From NCBI RefSeq assembly GCF_009828855.1, contig NZ_WUAG01000001.1, positions 868,001 to 932,000 of the forward strand: a stretch of 64,000 nucleotides of DNA, written 5' to 3'. Source of the DNA: Psychromonas sp. L1A2 (GTDB lineage Bacteria > Pseudomonadota > Gammaproteobacteria > Enterobacterales > Psychromonadaceae). Within the stretch, counting starts at the first letter, position 1; the number at the start of each line of letters is the position of its first letter. Position numbers and translations under genes: made by a program. Shown one piece after another: positions 10,176 to 17,817 of this stretch. Under the pieces are notes generated by a model, which saw only the letters and a list, made by a program, of their open reading frames with translations, was not told where the DNA came from and did no database searches.

Positions 10176-11510
10176 ATGGAAGCAGTAACAAATTCAACAC
10201 AACTGATTAATTGGTTTCGTAATTCAGCTCCTTATATTAATGCACATCGCCATAAAACATTCGTGTTAATGATTGGTGGTGAAGCGTTAGAAACAGATAA
10301 CTTTCAATACATCATTAATGATATTGCCTTGCTGAATAGCTTGGGAGTTAAGTTAGTGTTAGTGCACGGCGTTCGCCCTCAAATACAAAAACAACTTGAT
10401 ATGCACGGACATAGCAGTCAATTTCATAATGATTTGCGTATTACCGACGATCGTAGTTTGTCACTTATTAAACAGGCTGTTGGTGCGGTTCAAATTGAAC
10501 TACAAGCAGGTCTTTCTATGGGCTTAGCTAATTCACCGATGCAAGGTGCGGCTATTCGTACAGTAATTAGTAATGTCGTCACTGCCCAACCTATAGGTGT
10601 TAAAGATGGCATTGATTTTTGTCATGCAGGTAAGGTTCGCCGTATTGATGTTGAAGGTATTAAATCTCAACTGTCTTCAGGTGCCATTCCTATTATTTCT
10701 CCTATTGGATACTCAGTGACTGGCGAAGTATTCAATTTACTTGCAGAAGAAGTGGCAACACAAGTTGCGATTGATATCAAAGCAGATAAGTTAATTGGTT
10801 TTTGTTCTAATCAAGGTGTATTAGACGAAAACGGTAACGTTATTTCAGAGTTGTTACCAGAGCAAGCACAAGTACATATTGATGCGATAGAGAAAGAATC
10901 GGGACAAGCCTCTGGTACATTACGCTTTTTACGTGCCGCTGTTGCTGCTTGTCAAGCTGATGTGGCGCGTTGTCATTTAATTAGCTATCACCAAGATGGA
11001 GCCTTGTTAAAAGAACTCTTTACCCGAGATGGTACTGGTTCTCAAATCGTTAAAGAAAGCTATGAGCAAATCCGTACTGCCACTATTGATGATATTGGTG
11101 GTTTACTGCAGCTTATCGAACCATTAGAAAAGCAAGGTATTTTAGTTAAACGTTCTCGTGAATTATTAGAAAATGAAATTGAATCTTTTATGATCGTTGA
11201 ACGCGATGGCATGGTTATCGGTTGTGCTGCGCTATATCCTTTCATGGACGATAAAATGGGTGAGCTAGCTTGTTTAGTTAGTCATCCAAAGTATCGTCGT
11301 GCTGCCCGTGCAGATAATCTTGTTGAACATGTTGAGCGTAAGGCAAGACAATTAGGTCTCGACACCATTTTTGTATTAACAACACAAAGTATTCATTGGT
11401 TTAGAGAGCGAGGTTTTTCGTTTGCTGAAATTAACCAATTGCCCGCAGCTAAAAAAGAAATGTATAACTTGAAGCGCAATTCAAAAGTGTTGATAAAAAA
11501 AATCATATGA
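10176..11510 (+). CDS. argA: ArgA, amino-acid N-acetyltransferase
   Basis: 444 residues, the usual length for classical ArgA. An N-terminal amino-acid-kinase-like domain (about 1-290; VLVHGVRPQIQKQL) binds the feedback inhibitor arginine in this family, and a C-terminal GNAT domain (about 295-440; LACLVSHPKYRRAARADNLV) transfers acetyl from acetyl-CoA to glutamate, the first arginine step. Its stop codon overlaps the ATG of the next gene (ATGA), suggesting translational coupling. Confidence 0.95.
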   Translation: MEAVTNSTQLINWFRNSAPYINAHRHKTFVLMIGGEALETDNFQYIINDIALLNSLGVKLVLVHGVRPQIQKQLDMHGHSSQFHNDLRITDDRSLSLIKQAVGAVQIELQAGLSMGLANSPMQGAAIRTVISNVVTAQPIGVKDGIDFCHAGKVRRIDVEGIKSQLSSGAIPIISPIGYSVTGEVFNLLAEEVATQVAIDIKADKLIGFCSNQGVLDENGNVISELLPEQAQVHIDAIEKESGQASGTLRFLRAAVAACQADVARCHLISYHQDGALLKELFTRDGTGSQIVKESYEQIRTATIDDIGGLLQLIEPLEKQGILVKRSRELLENEIESFMIVERDGMVIGCAALYPFMDDKMGELACLVSHPKYRRAARADNLVEHVERKARQLGLDTIFVLTTQSIHWFRERGFSFAEINQLPAAKKEMYNLKRNSKVLIKKII

Positions 11511-12619
11511 TGAAAATAAAAAAAATGACTGAGAAATTAGTCTCTAACAGTCATTCTAGGTGCTCTAAATTTATTATTTTGAGACGCTTATTTTTAGCTT
11601 CACGTATTGCTTTAATTAGTTTTTTACTGATTTTTTTTCAAGCAACTGCATCTGCAAAAGTAGAATATATCTCAATCGGCACTGGCGGAATTAGTGGCGT
11701 ATATTATCCAACAGGCGGCGCAATTTGCTATTTAGTAAATAAAATCAGAGTAATAGATAATATTCGTTGTGAAATTAAAAGCACACCTGGATCGATTTAT
11801 AACTTAAGAGCTTTAAAAGATAAAAATATTGACGTGGTGGTCGCTCAATCTGATTGGCAATATCATTTTTATCAAGGAACCTCTTTATTTAAAGAGCAAG
11901 GGGAATTTAAAAAGCTACGTTCACTTTTTTCAGTGCATTCAGAACCTTTTACTGTGCTTGCTAGAAAAGATGCCAATATTAAGAGCTTTGAAGATATTAA
12001 AGGAAAACGCGTTAATATAGGAGCACCAAACTCAGGGCAACGAGCAACAATGGAGATGCTTCTTGATCTCTACGGTTGGGGGGACGCTGACTTTTCTGAA
12101 ATAACTTACCTAACACCTAGTGAACAAGCTCAGGCTCTATGTGATAAGAAAATAGATGTCATTATTTATGTAGTAGGGCATCCAAACAGTTCTATTAAAG
12201 AAGCGAGTAGTGCTTGTCAAACGACGTTGGTCAATGTTACGGGTCCTAAAATATCTAAATTAATAAAAACTCTCCGTTATTATGAAGCGGTTAATATACC
12301 TGGTGGCATGTACCGTGGAAGTCCTAATAAAACCGAAACATTTGGTGTTGGAGCAACAATTGTTACCACAACAGATTTACCTGAACATATTGCTTATGAA
12401 ATAGTAAAAGCAGTGTTTGAAAATCACGATACTTTTGTTCAATTACATCCTTCTTTTAAGGACTTATCTAAACGGGCGATGGTCAGCCAATATCTTTCTG
12501 CACCGCTGCATCCAGGTGCATTGCGTTACTATAAAGAGGTTGGCTTAATCAAAGACGATATTGATAAGGTTGCCGTTAAAGGGGAACCTCTAGGTCATGT
12601 TATTACCAACGCAGAGTAA
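11507..12619 (+). CDS. TAXI-family TRAP transporter solute-binding protein
   Basis: 370 residues with a long basic N-terminus and a signal peptide ending near ATASAKV (about residues 45-50). The mature part starts with SIGTGGISGVYYPTGGA, the hallmark of TAXI binding proteins of tripartite ATP-independent periplasmic transporters. The gene overlaps argA by 4 bp. No membrane subunit (fused DctQM) is found nearby, so the partner is elsewhere or it works alone. Ligand cannot be read from sequence; glutamate-type ligands are known for some members. The actual start may be one of several Met codons in the first 7 residues. Confidence 0.85.
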   Translation: MMKIKKMTEKLVSNSHSRCSKFIILRRLFLASRIALISFLLIFFQATASAKVEYISIGTGGISGVYYPTGGAICYLVNKIRVIDNIRCEIKSTPGSIYNLRALKDKNIDVVVAQSDWQYHFYQGTSLFKEQGEFKKLRSLFSVHSEPFTVLARKDANIKSFEDIKGKRVNIGAPNSGQRATMEMLLDLYGWGDADFSEITYLTPSEQAQALCDKKIDVIIYVVGHPNSSIKEASSACQTTLVNVTGPKISKLIKTLRYYEAVNIPGGMYRGSPNKTETFGVGATIVTTTDLPEHIAYEIVKAVFENHDTFVQLHPSFKDLSKRAMVSQYLSAPLHPGALRYYKEVGLIKDDIDKVAVKGEPLGHVITNAE

Positions 12620-12721
12620 CCTTTGTGCAGTTCATCTTTTGAGATGACAGATAGATGTGTAGTGAGTACTAGTTAGTATTAACTAAATTGCCATAAGTAT
12701 AGTTAGACCAAAAGAGAAGAT

Positions 12722-14205
12722 ATAAAAAAGCCTGTTTAGAAACATAATGCCGATCGTTTAAGGATCTGTTAAGAAAACTTGAACGATTTTACAGATAGAT
12801 CATAATCCTCAATCTTATTAAAGGTTGGGGATTTTTTTTGTTTAATCAAGAAATGGAATTAGTTTATGAGTCATTTGAAAATCAAGATTCATACAACAAT
12901 GTTTTAACTGCTATCGATACAAAATGGATCGAAGAGGCATTATTTAAAACACAAAAAGCAAGTATTCGACGTCGTCGTTTACCAGCAGAGCAAGCTGTCT
13001 GGCTCATCATTATGATGGGCTTGATGCGCAACCATTCTATTAAAGAAGTTTGTGGCTCCTTAGATATTGCCCTGCAAATAAACCCAGATGAAACATACAC
13101 CCATGTTGCTTCTAGCGTATTAACAGACTGTCGCAAACGCTTAGGTGAGTTACCAATGAGTTATCTGTTTAGTACGACGTGCGCTGCATGGCATGAGACC
13201 ATTATTTCAAAGCCACATTCATTAGGACTAAATTTACTCGCAGTTGATGGCACTACATTTAGAGCTCAAGACACACCTGAAAATAGAGCTGAATTTGGTT
13301 TTATTTCAAAAAAACATCCTGTATACCCTCAATTACGTATGGTTTCCTTACATTCAACACAAACAAGAATGTTACTTGGCGCTGCCTTTGATAGTTGTGA
13401 CATCGGAGAAACAACGTTAGCAAAACGCTTGCTTACAGATATTCCCGAAGACTCCTTAACATTATTTGACCGATGTTATTTTTCAGCTGATTTAATGCTA
13501 AATTGGCAACAATTTGGCATCAATGCTCACTGGTTAACGCCCGTAAAAAAGAGCATTAGGTATGAAGTTATTAAGCGATATGCAGATAATGACTTATTGA
13601 TTGAAATGCCTGTTTCTCCCCAGGCGCGTGCCAAAAATCCAACATTACCAGAAACTTGGCAAGCTAGAATGATTTGTTATAAGCAACCCAAAGGGGAAAT
13701 TAAAGGTTTTATTACTTCACTCATTGATTCCGAGCTTTATACCATGGAGGCATTGTTAACTGTTTATTGGGAACGTTGGGAAATAGAGCAGAGCTTTGGT
13801 GAACTTAAAAATAACCAACTCAATGGCGAAATAACCTTACGAAGTCGGTTTCCAGAAGGGGTAAAGCAAGAGTTGTGGGGAGTGTTGCTTGGTTATAATC
13901 TAATTAGGCTTGAGATGGTACATATAGCTCAAGAAGCAAACGTTGAACCCACCCGTATTAGCTTTACTTCAGCTATTTGTATAATAGATATGCAAATCCG
14001 TGGCTACGCTTTATCAGGCGATGGCACTATTCCCAAAAAACTTCGACTTATGCGAGAAGATGTTAAGCATTTTATTTTGCCTAAAAAAAGAAAACACCGA
14101 ACGTTTTCACGTTCAGTGCTTTATATACCATCAAGGTATCCGTTAAGATATAAGCCTAATATCTCTTAACCGAACGGCATTGTGTTTAGAAACAGGCTTT
14201 TTTAT
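12722..14205 (+). mobile_element. IS4-family insertion sequence, complete
   Basis: About 1.48 kb with one transposase gene. The ends form a roughly 40-bp imperfect inverted repeat: both begin ATAAAAAAGCCTGTTT when read inward, then AAAC and AATGCCG match with about five mismatches. No direct target duplication was found at these limits, so the outer bases are uncertain or the duplication has decayed. It sits between the TAXI gene and fur; the right end is 24 bp from the fur stop. The right end (GTTTAGAAACAGGC plus T6) could also stop transcription. Confidence 0.88.
12838..14169 (+). CDS. IS4-family DDE transposase
   Basis: 443 residues from a TTG with GGGGA upstream; an ATG at 12853 would give 438 residues. 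The N-terminal IS4 domain contains RRRRLPAEQAVW and GLMRNHSIKEV. DDE residues are visible: first Asp in LLAVDGTTFRAQD, second in TLFDRCYFSADL, and the glutamate in the IS4 signature Y-x2-R-x3-E-x6-K (YWERWEIEQSFGELK). The frame is intact, so the element may be active. It closely resembles the E. coli IS4 transposase in layout. Confidence 0.93.
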   Translation: MFNQEMELVYESFENQDSYNNVLTAIDTKWIEEALFKTQKASIRRRRLPAEQAVWLIIMMGLMRNHSIKEVCGSLDIALQINPDETYTHVASSVLTDCRKRLGELPMSYLFSTTCAAWHETIISKPHSLGLNLLAVDGTTFRAQDTPENRAEFGFISKKHPVYPQLRMVSLHSTQTRMLLGAAFDSCDIGETTLAKRLLTDIPEDSLTLFDRCYFSADLMLNWQQFGINAHWLTPVKKSIRYEVIKRYADNDLLIEMPVSPQARAKNPTLPETWQARMICYKQPKGEIKGFITSLIDSELYTMEALLTVYWERWEIEQSFGELKNNQLNGEITLRSRFPEGVKQELWGVLLGYNLIRLEMVHIAQEANVEPTRISFTSAICIIDMQIRGYALSGDGTIPKKLRLMREDVKHFILPKKRKHRTFSRSVLYIPSRYPLRYKPNIS

Positions 14206-14229
14206 TGTTTAAAATGTGAATTACAAAGT

Positions 14230-14667
14230 CTAAACTTTATAATTCTTATGATTACATTCGCCATCAACTGGCTCACCATAAAGATATAAACTGTGGTTAG
14301 TCAGTTTAATTCCATATTTAGCTGCAATAAGGTTTTGTTGATCTTCAATCAGTGGATCATTGAATTCAATTACTTCACCACATTTTAAACATACTAAATG
14401 GTCATGATGTTCTTGATGAGTTAATTCAAAAACGGATTTTCCGCCTTCAAAATGATGACGTGTCACTATACCCGCATCATCAAACTGATTTAAAACGCGA
14501 TACACAGTTGCTACACCGACTTCATCACCTTGTTCAAGTAGTTTCTTGTAGAGGTCTTCGGCACTTAAGTGCTGATTCTCTGGCAACTGTAATAAACTTA
14601 AAATCTTTAAACGTGGTGATGTTACTTTTAAACCCGCTTCTTTTAGGGCTAAATTTTCATTACTCAT
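14230..14667 (-). CDS. fur: Fur, ferric uptake regulator
   Basis: 145-residue iron-responsive repressor. The winged-helix domain has the recognition part VGVATVYRVLNQFDDAGIV (about residues 51-69), and the dimer/metal domain has HQEHHDHLVCLKCGEVIEF with the Cys-x2-Cys pair. The C-terminus GECNHKNYKV is shorter than the His-rich tail of some Fur proteins. It lies 28 bp downstream of fldA on the same strand, as in E. coli, so it is likely co-transcribed. The IS4 element abuts its 3' end. Confidence 0.96.
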   Translation of the reverse strand: MSNENLALKEAGLKVTSPRLKILSLLQLPENQHLSAEDLYKKLLEQGDEVGVATVYRVLNQFDDAGIVTRHHFEGGKSVFELTHQEHHDHLVCLKCGEVIEFNDPLIEDQQNLIAAKYGIKLTNHSLYLYGEPVDGECNHKNYKV

Positions 14668-14695
14668 GTCGTTTCCTAACTGCTGTATTTTGAAT

Positions 14696-15223
14696 TTAAT
14701 CGGCTAATTCCGCTAAACACATTTCATTATAAATCTGCTCTGACCATGCTTTTACACGTGATGCAGTCAATTCAGGCTGGCGATCTTCATCAATACCTAA
14801 ACCAATAAAAGTACTATCATCGATTGAAGCTTTTGATGCTTCAAAATCATAACTTTCAGATGGCCAGTTACCAACAATAATAGCACCCTTACTTTCAACT
14901 ATGTCACCTAATTGGCCCATTGCATCTAAAAAGTATTCTGCATAGTCTTCTTGGTCGCCACAACCAAAAATAGCCACTAATTTATCAGTAAAGTCGATAT
15001 CTTCTAGATCAGGGAAAAAATCATCCCAATCACATTGCGCTTCACCGTAGTACCAAGTTGGAATACCAAATAAAATAAGGCTGAATTCAGCGATATCTTC
15101 TTTGCTACTTTTAGCGATATCTTTTACTTCTACTAACTTTTTACCTAATTCTTTTTGTATCATTTTTGCAACTGCTTCAGTGTTACCTGTGTCGCTGCCA
15201 AAGAAAATACCTACGCTAGACAT
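14696..15223 (-). CDS. fldA: FldA, flavodoxin I
   Basis: 175-residue FMN electron carrier that feeds reductive radical enzymes and activates anaerobic reductases. The FMN phosphate loop GSDTGNTEAVA is at residues 9-19, and the aromatic flavin-stacking region (PTWYYGEAQCDWDD, about 55-68) and FGCGDQEDYAEYF follow. It is 10 bp downstream of ybfE and upstream of fur, a conserved order. Confidence 0.96.
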   Translation of the reverse strand: MSSVGIFFGSDTGNTEAVAKMIQKELGKKLVEVKDIAKSSKEDIAEFSLILFGIPTWYYGEAQCDWDDFFPDLEDIDFTDKLVAIFGCGDQEDYAEYFLDAMGQLGDIVESKGAIIVGNWPSESYDFEASKASIDDSTFIGLGIDEDRQPELTASRVKAWSEQIYNEMCLAELAD

Positions 15224-15233
15224 ACTTTATACC

Positions 15234-15512
15234 TTAATTTATTTGATTTAACTGTGCGTGAAGAAGTTGAGTGATTAATTCTGCACGACTTATTGATTGT
15301 GTATCAGATAATGCATTTAATTTTTCAAATAAATCATTATCTACTTTTAATTCGATTCGTTTCAAACCGTTTTGTTTGTCTCGTAACGTCTGCTTCTGCT
15401 TATTGATCTTTAGCTGAACTTGACGAGAATGAGGGTTACTCTTAGGTCTGCCTCGGCGTACCTCGTTTGCAAATAGATCGCTTGTAATACGATCAAATGA
15501 TTCCTTTGCCAT
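15234..15512 (-). CDS. ybfE: YbfE, LexA-regulated family protein
   Basis: 92 residues from MAKESFDRIT; an ATG 15 bp upstream lacks a good ribosome site. RRGRPKSNPHSRQVQLKINK resembles E. coli YbfE, known as a LexA-regulated protein, and the C-terminal half (LSDTQSISRAELITQLL) looks like a ribbon-helix-helix unit. I see no CTGT-N8-ACAG SOS box upstream here, so LexA control is not supported. It leads into fldA and fur. Confidence 0.85.
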   Translation of the reverse strand: MAKESFDRITSDLFANEVRRGRPKSNPHSRQVQLKINKQKQTLRDKQNGLKRIELKVDNDLFEKLNALSDTQSISRAELITQLLHAQLNQIN

Positions 15513-15576
15513 TTTGTTACCTAACAATTCTTACTTAACAACACTTACTTTACAATACAATCACTGAGCTAATTAT

Positions 15577-15798
15577 TTAACCAATGCCTGAATTAACCCA
15601 TACAATTTCAATTATTGCTTTTGAAATAAAACCAATACAACCAAAAAATAAAACTGCCCACACTACGTTGCGACCAAACTTCGGCACATTACCTTTTTTT
15701 AATACGTCTTGAATTGCCAAACCAATAAATAAAAAAAGTAAAAGATAGAAACCATAGAGCCCAATCTTTTCAATTTGTTCAGTATATTCTTGCAGCAT
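15577..15798 (-). CDS. DUF2788 small membrane protein
   Basis: 73 residues with two hydrophobic helices (about 13-30 and 45-65) around the conserved IQDVLKKGNVPKFGR loop typical of DUF2788. Function unknown. It is the first gene of the leftward DUF2788-ybfE-fldA-fur group and lies 64 bp upstream of ybfE. The palindrome cluster at 15996-16055 is about 200 bp upstream. Confidence 0.85.
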   Translation of the reverse strand: MLQEYTEQIEKIGLYGFYLLLFLFIGLAIQDVLKKGNVPKFGRNVVWAVLFFGCIGFISKAIIEIVWVNSGIG

Positions 15799-15995
15799 AT
15801 TTTAACTTCTTTTAAAAAATGAATATATAGCTGTCGCCATTCAATATACTTGCACCAATTATTAGTTTAAATCACTGATAAAATATAACTGGAGCGCTTA
15901 TTAAGCCTTTATTTATATTGTCATATCAAGTTGATTTTTAAACTAACGACTTACAAAGTAAGTATTGAGGCAAACATTTTAGTTGTATTCAGAGT

Positions 15996-16054
15996 GGTTA
16001 ACGCGTTAACCCTCTATTAACCATGGTTAGCTGCTTGCATTTAACCATGATTAG
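15996..16054. promoter_or_regulatory. Cluster of GGTTAA palindromes, possible operator
   Basis: A perfect 16-bp palindrome GGTTAACGCGTTAACC (15996-16011), a perfect 12-bp palindrome TAACCATGGTTA (16018-16029) and a related imperfect one TTAACCATGATTAG (from 16041). Spacing between the first two centres is about two DNA turns. They lie upstream of the leftward DUF2788-ybfE-fldA-fur group. The regulator is unknown. Confidence 0.5.
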
Positions 16055-16200
16055 AAAGCCTTGAGTAAAGTTGCTAGGTCTTTAATTTTACCTAGAAAAT
16101 ATTTACTTCATGGCTTGCTTGAATTTTGCATTCTGAATGATAGCGGGTATCTGATCTAGATGCCATCGAAAATAGACAAATATGTTTATGTTATGTCGAT

Positions 16201-16986
16201 TTATTGAGCAAAAAAGTTCATCACTAAACGGTTAAAGGTTTTTGGTTTTTCTGCATGTAACCAGTGTCCCGTTGCGTTAATGACTTTAAGCTTCGCATTT
16301 GGGAATAGCGTAATGATTGATTGTTGGCTTGCTTGATCAATATAATCAGATAATTCACCTTTAATAAATAACGTTGGCTTATCATAATGGTTATGTTGTT
16401 CTGGCCAATCTCGAATCAAAGAGTAATTCTTGTATAAATTATTTACATCATAAATAAATCGAAAACCGTTATCACCGCGTTGGTAAGATTTTAATAAAAA
16501 CTGTCTAATTTCAGGTGTTTCTACATAATTTGCTAACACGGTATCAGCTTCTGCTCTATTTTTAACATTCGAGTTACTGACCGCTTGTAAACCTGTAAAC
16601 ACATCGCTGTGTCTGTCAACATGTGACGTTGGCGCTATATCGGCAACGACTAAGCGATTAATGCGGTTGGGCTGTAATAAAGCACAAGTCATTGCAATCT
16701 TCCCTCCCATCGAATGGCCTAGTATTGAAAATGTATCAATGTTTAGCGAATCTGCTACTTCAAAGATATCATTGGCCATCTCTTGGTAAGTCATTGTTGT
16801 ACTTCGGTCACTTTGACCATGGTTACGTACATCAACTAAAATGACATCAAAATTATTTTGTAATTCTTTTCCTAAGCTGGAAAGGTTAGACAAACTACCA
16901 AATAAGCCATGAATTATAAAAATAATCTCACTTTTATTAACTGTTTCATGTTTGGAAGATTGTTTTAATTGGTAATTTAGTAGCAT
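16201..16986 (-). CDS. ybfF: YbfF-like alpha/beta-fold hydrolase (esterase)
   Basis: 261 residues. The nucleophile elbow GHSMGG (Ser about residue 92), the oxyanion region HGLFGSLSNL near residues 27-36, and the catalytic His in ATGHWLHAEKP near the C-terminus define an alpha/beta hydrolase. YbfF of E. coli is an acyl esterase with unclear natural substrate. It is divergent from seqA, the same arrangement as E. coli ybfF/seqA. A 400-bp gap separates it from DUF2788 downstream. Confidence 0.9.
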   Translation of the reverse strand: MLLNYQLKQSSKHETVNKSEIIFIIHGLFGSLSNLSSLGKELQNNFDVILVDVRNHGQSDRSTTMTYQEMANDIFEVADSLNIDTFSILGHSMGGKIAMTCALLQPNRINRLVVADIAPTSHVDRHSDVFTGLQAVSNSNVKNRAEADTVLANYVETPEIRQFLLKSYQRGDNGFRFIYDVNNLYKNYSLIRDWPEQHNHYDKPTLFIKGELSDYIDQASQQSIITLFPNAKLKVINATGHWLHAEKPKTFNRLVMNFFAQ

Positions 16987-17138
16987 AAACGCTCATTTTA
17001 AGTGAAAATAAATAAAGTTAGAAATAATAGCAAATTATGCATTAAAGCTGAAAGTATTTAGATAGTGCTCGTCATTATCATTTGAGCTTACTGTATCAAA
17101 CACTGCGACGAAAAAATAAGTCACGTAATGGGGAAATA

Positions 17139-17495
17139 ATGAAAACGATCGAAATAGAAGATGATCTATATAAATATATTTTAAATAATATTGAAGCCTT
17201 CGGCGAAACTCCCTCACAAATTCTTCGTCGTTTATTAGCATTATCTGAAGATAGTCATGTTACGAATAATGTAACCAAGAGCGTTGTTAATACAGCTCAG
17301 CAAGATCTTCATAATAAGACAAACGATACTGTAAAACCTGTATTATCTACTTCAGAACTTAACAAAAAAAGTTCAGAAGATATCGATTCAATTAATGACA
17401 GTGATGATTATGAATATAAGAGTGTGAGTCAATTATTTGGTGACAAGGCTTTTACATCAGAGCCGATTATTACCAAAATTTATGATGATGCTTAA
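17139..17495 (+). CDS. SeqA N-terminal half (oligomerisation domain plus linker)
   Basis: 118 residues from the ATG after AATGGGG. MKTIEIEDDLYKYI and ETPSQILRRLLAL form the SeqA N-terminal dimer/filament domain; the linker is polar and about 35 residues longer than in E. coli. The last 11 or so residues (IYDDA) are out of frame with respect to the family. It would multimerise but not bind DNA. See the pseudogene entry. Confidence 0.7.
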   Translation: MKTIEIEDDLYKYILNNIEAFGETPSQILRRLLALSEDSHVTNNVTKSVVNTAQQDLHNKTNDTVKPVLSTSELNKKSSEDIDSINDSDDYEYKSVSQLFGDKAFTSEPIITKIYDDA

Positions 17496-17500
17496 CGACT

Positions 17501-17779
17501 ATGTACTTTGAAAAAAAGGCAGCGTTTATTGATGCCGCAGAAAAAACCAAAGGTCGTACTCGTGCTTATCTTGGCACGCATTTAGATGAATTATTAAACT
17601 CCGATAATGAAGAAGAGTTAGCTCAATTCAAAGCAAGCAAACCAAGAACCATTCCAAATACACCTTATTGGGTGATTACCAATGCAAATACTGGTCGTAA
17701 ACGTATTATTTTGACGCAAATGATGGCTTCAATGGGATACCCACATCATTTGATTGAACGAATAAAAGAAGAAATTTAA
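17501..17779 (+). CDS. SeqA C-terminal half (DNA-binding domain, lacking first helix)
   Basis: 92 residues. GRTRAYL, TPYWVITNANTGRK and the C-terminal helix are the hemimethylated-GATC binding core of SeqA. The ATG lies 5 bp after the stop of the upstream half, so translation restart is possible although there is no clear ribosome site. The first helix of the DNA-binding domain is mostly absent from this piece. Confidence 0.7.
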   Translation: MYFEKKAAFIDAAEKTKGRTRAYLGTHLDELLNSDNEEELAQFKASKPRTIPNTPYWVITNANTGRKRIILTQMMASMGYPHHLIERIKEEI

Positions 17780-17817
17780 TTTAATTTAATTTATTTTCAC
17801 CACAATCTGAGGTACTT

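Larger units (their letters stand above)
17139..17779 (+). pseudogene. seqA: seqA, negative modulator of replication initiation, split by frameshifts
   Basis: SeqA binds hemimethylated GATC and sequesters oriC. Here the gene is read in two frames: an N-terminal part that stops at 17495 and a C-terminal part from 17501. Dropping one A from the run at 17475-17478 and one base at 17491 joins them with FMMMLTTMYFEKKAAF, which aligns without gaps with the E. coli FMLLLSTLYSLDAQAF. The segment before it, from D to FM, also has the same length (14 residues). So the gene carries two apparent +1 insertions 13-16 bp apart. Options are a real pseudogene, a two-piece protein, or sequence errors. pgm follows, as in E. 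coli. Confidence 0.8.

Noticed and set aside
15513..15600. LexA box before ybfE
   Set aside because: No CTGT-N8-ACAG pattern, in spite of the E. coli gene's name.
17068..17090. Fur box between ybfF and seqA
   Set aside because: Only a partial ATTATCATT half is present, with no second half.
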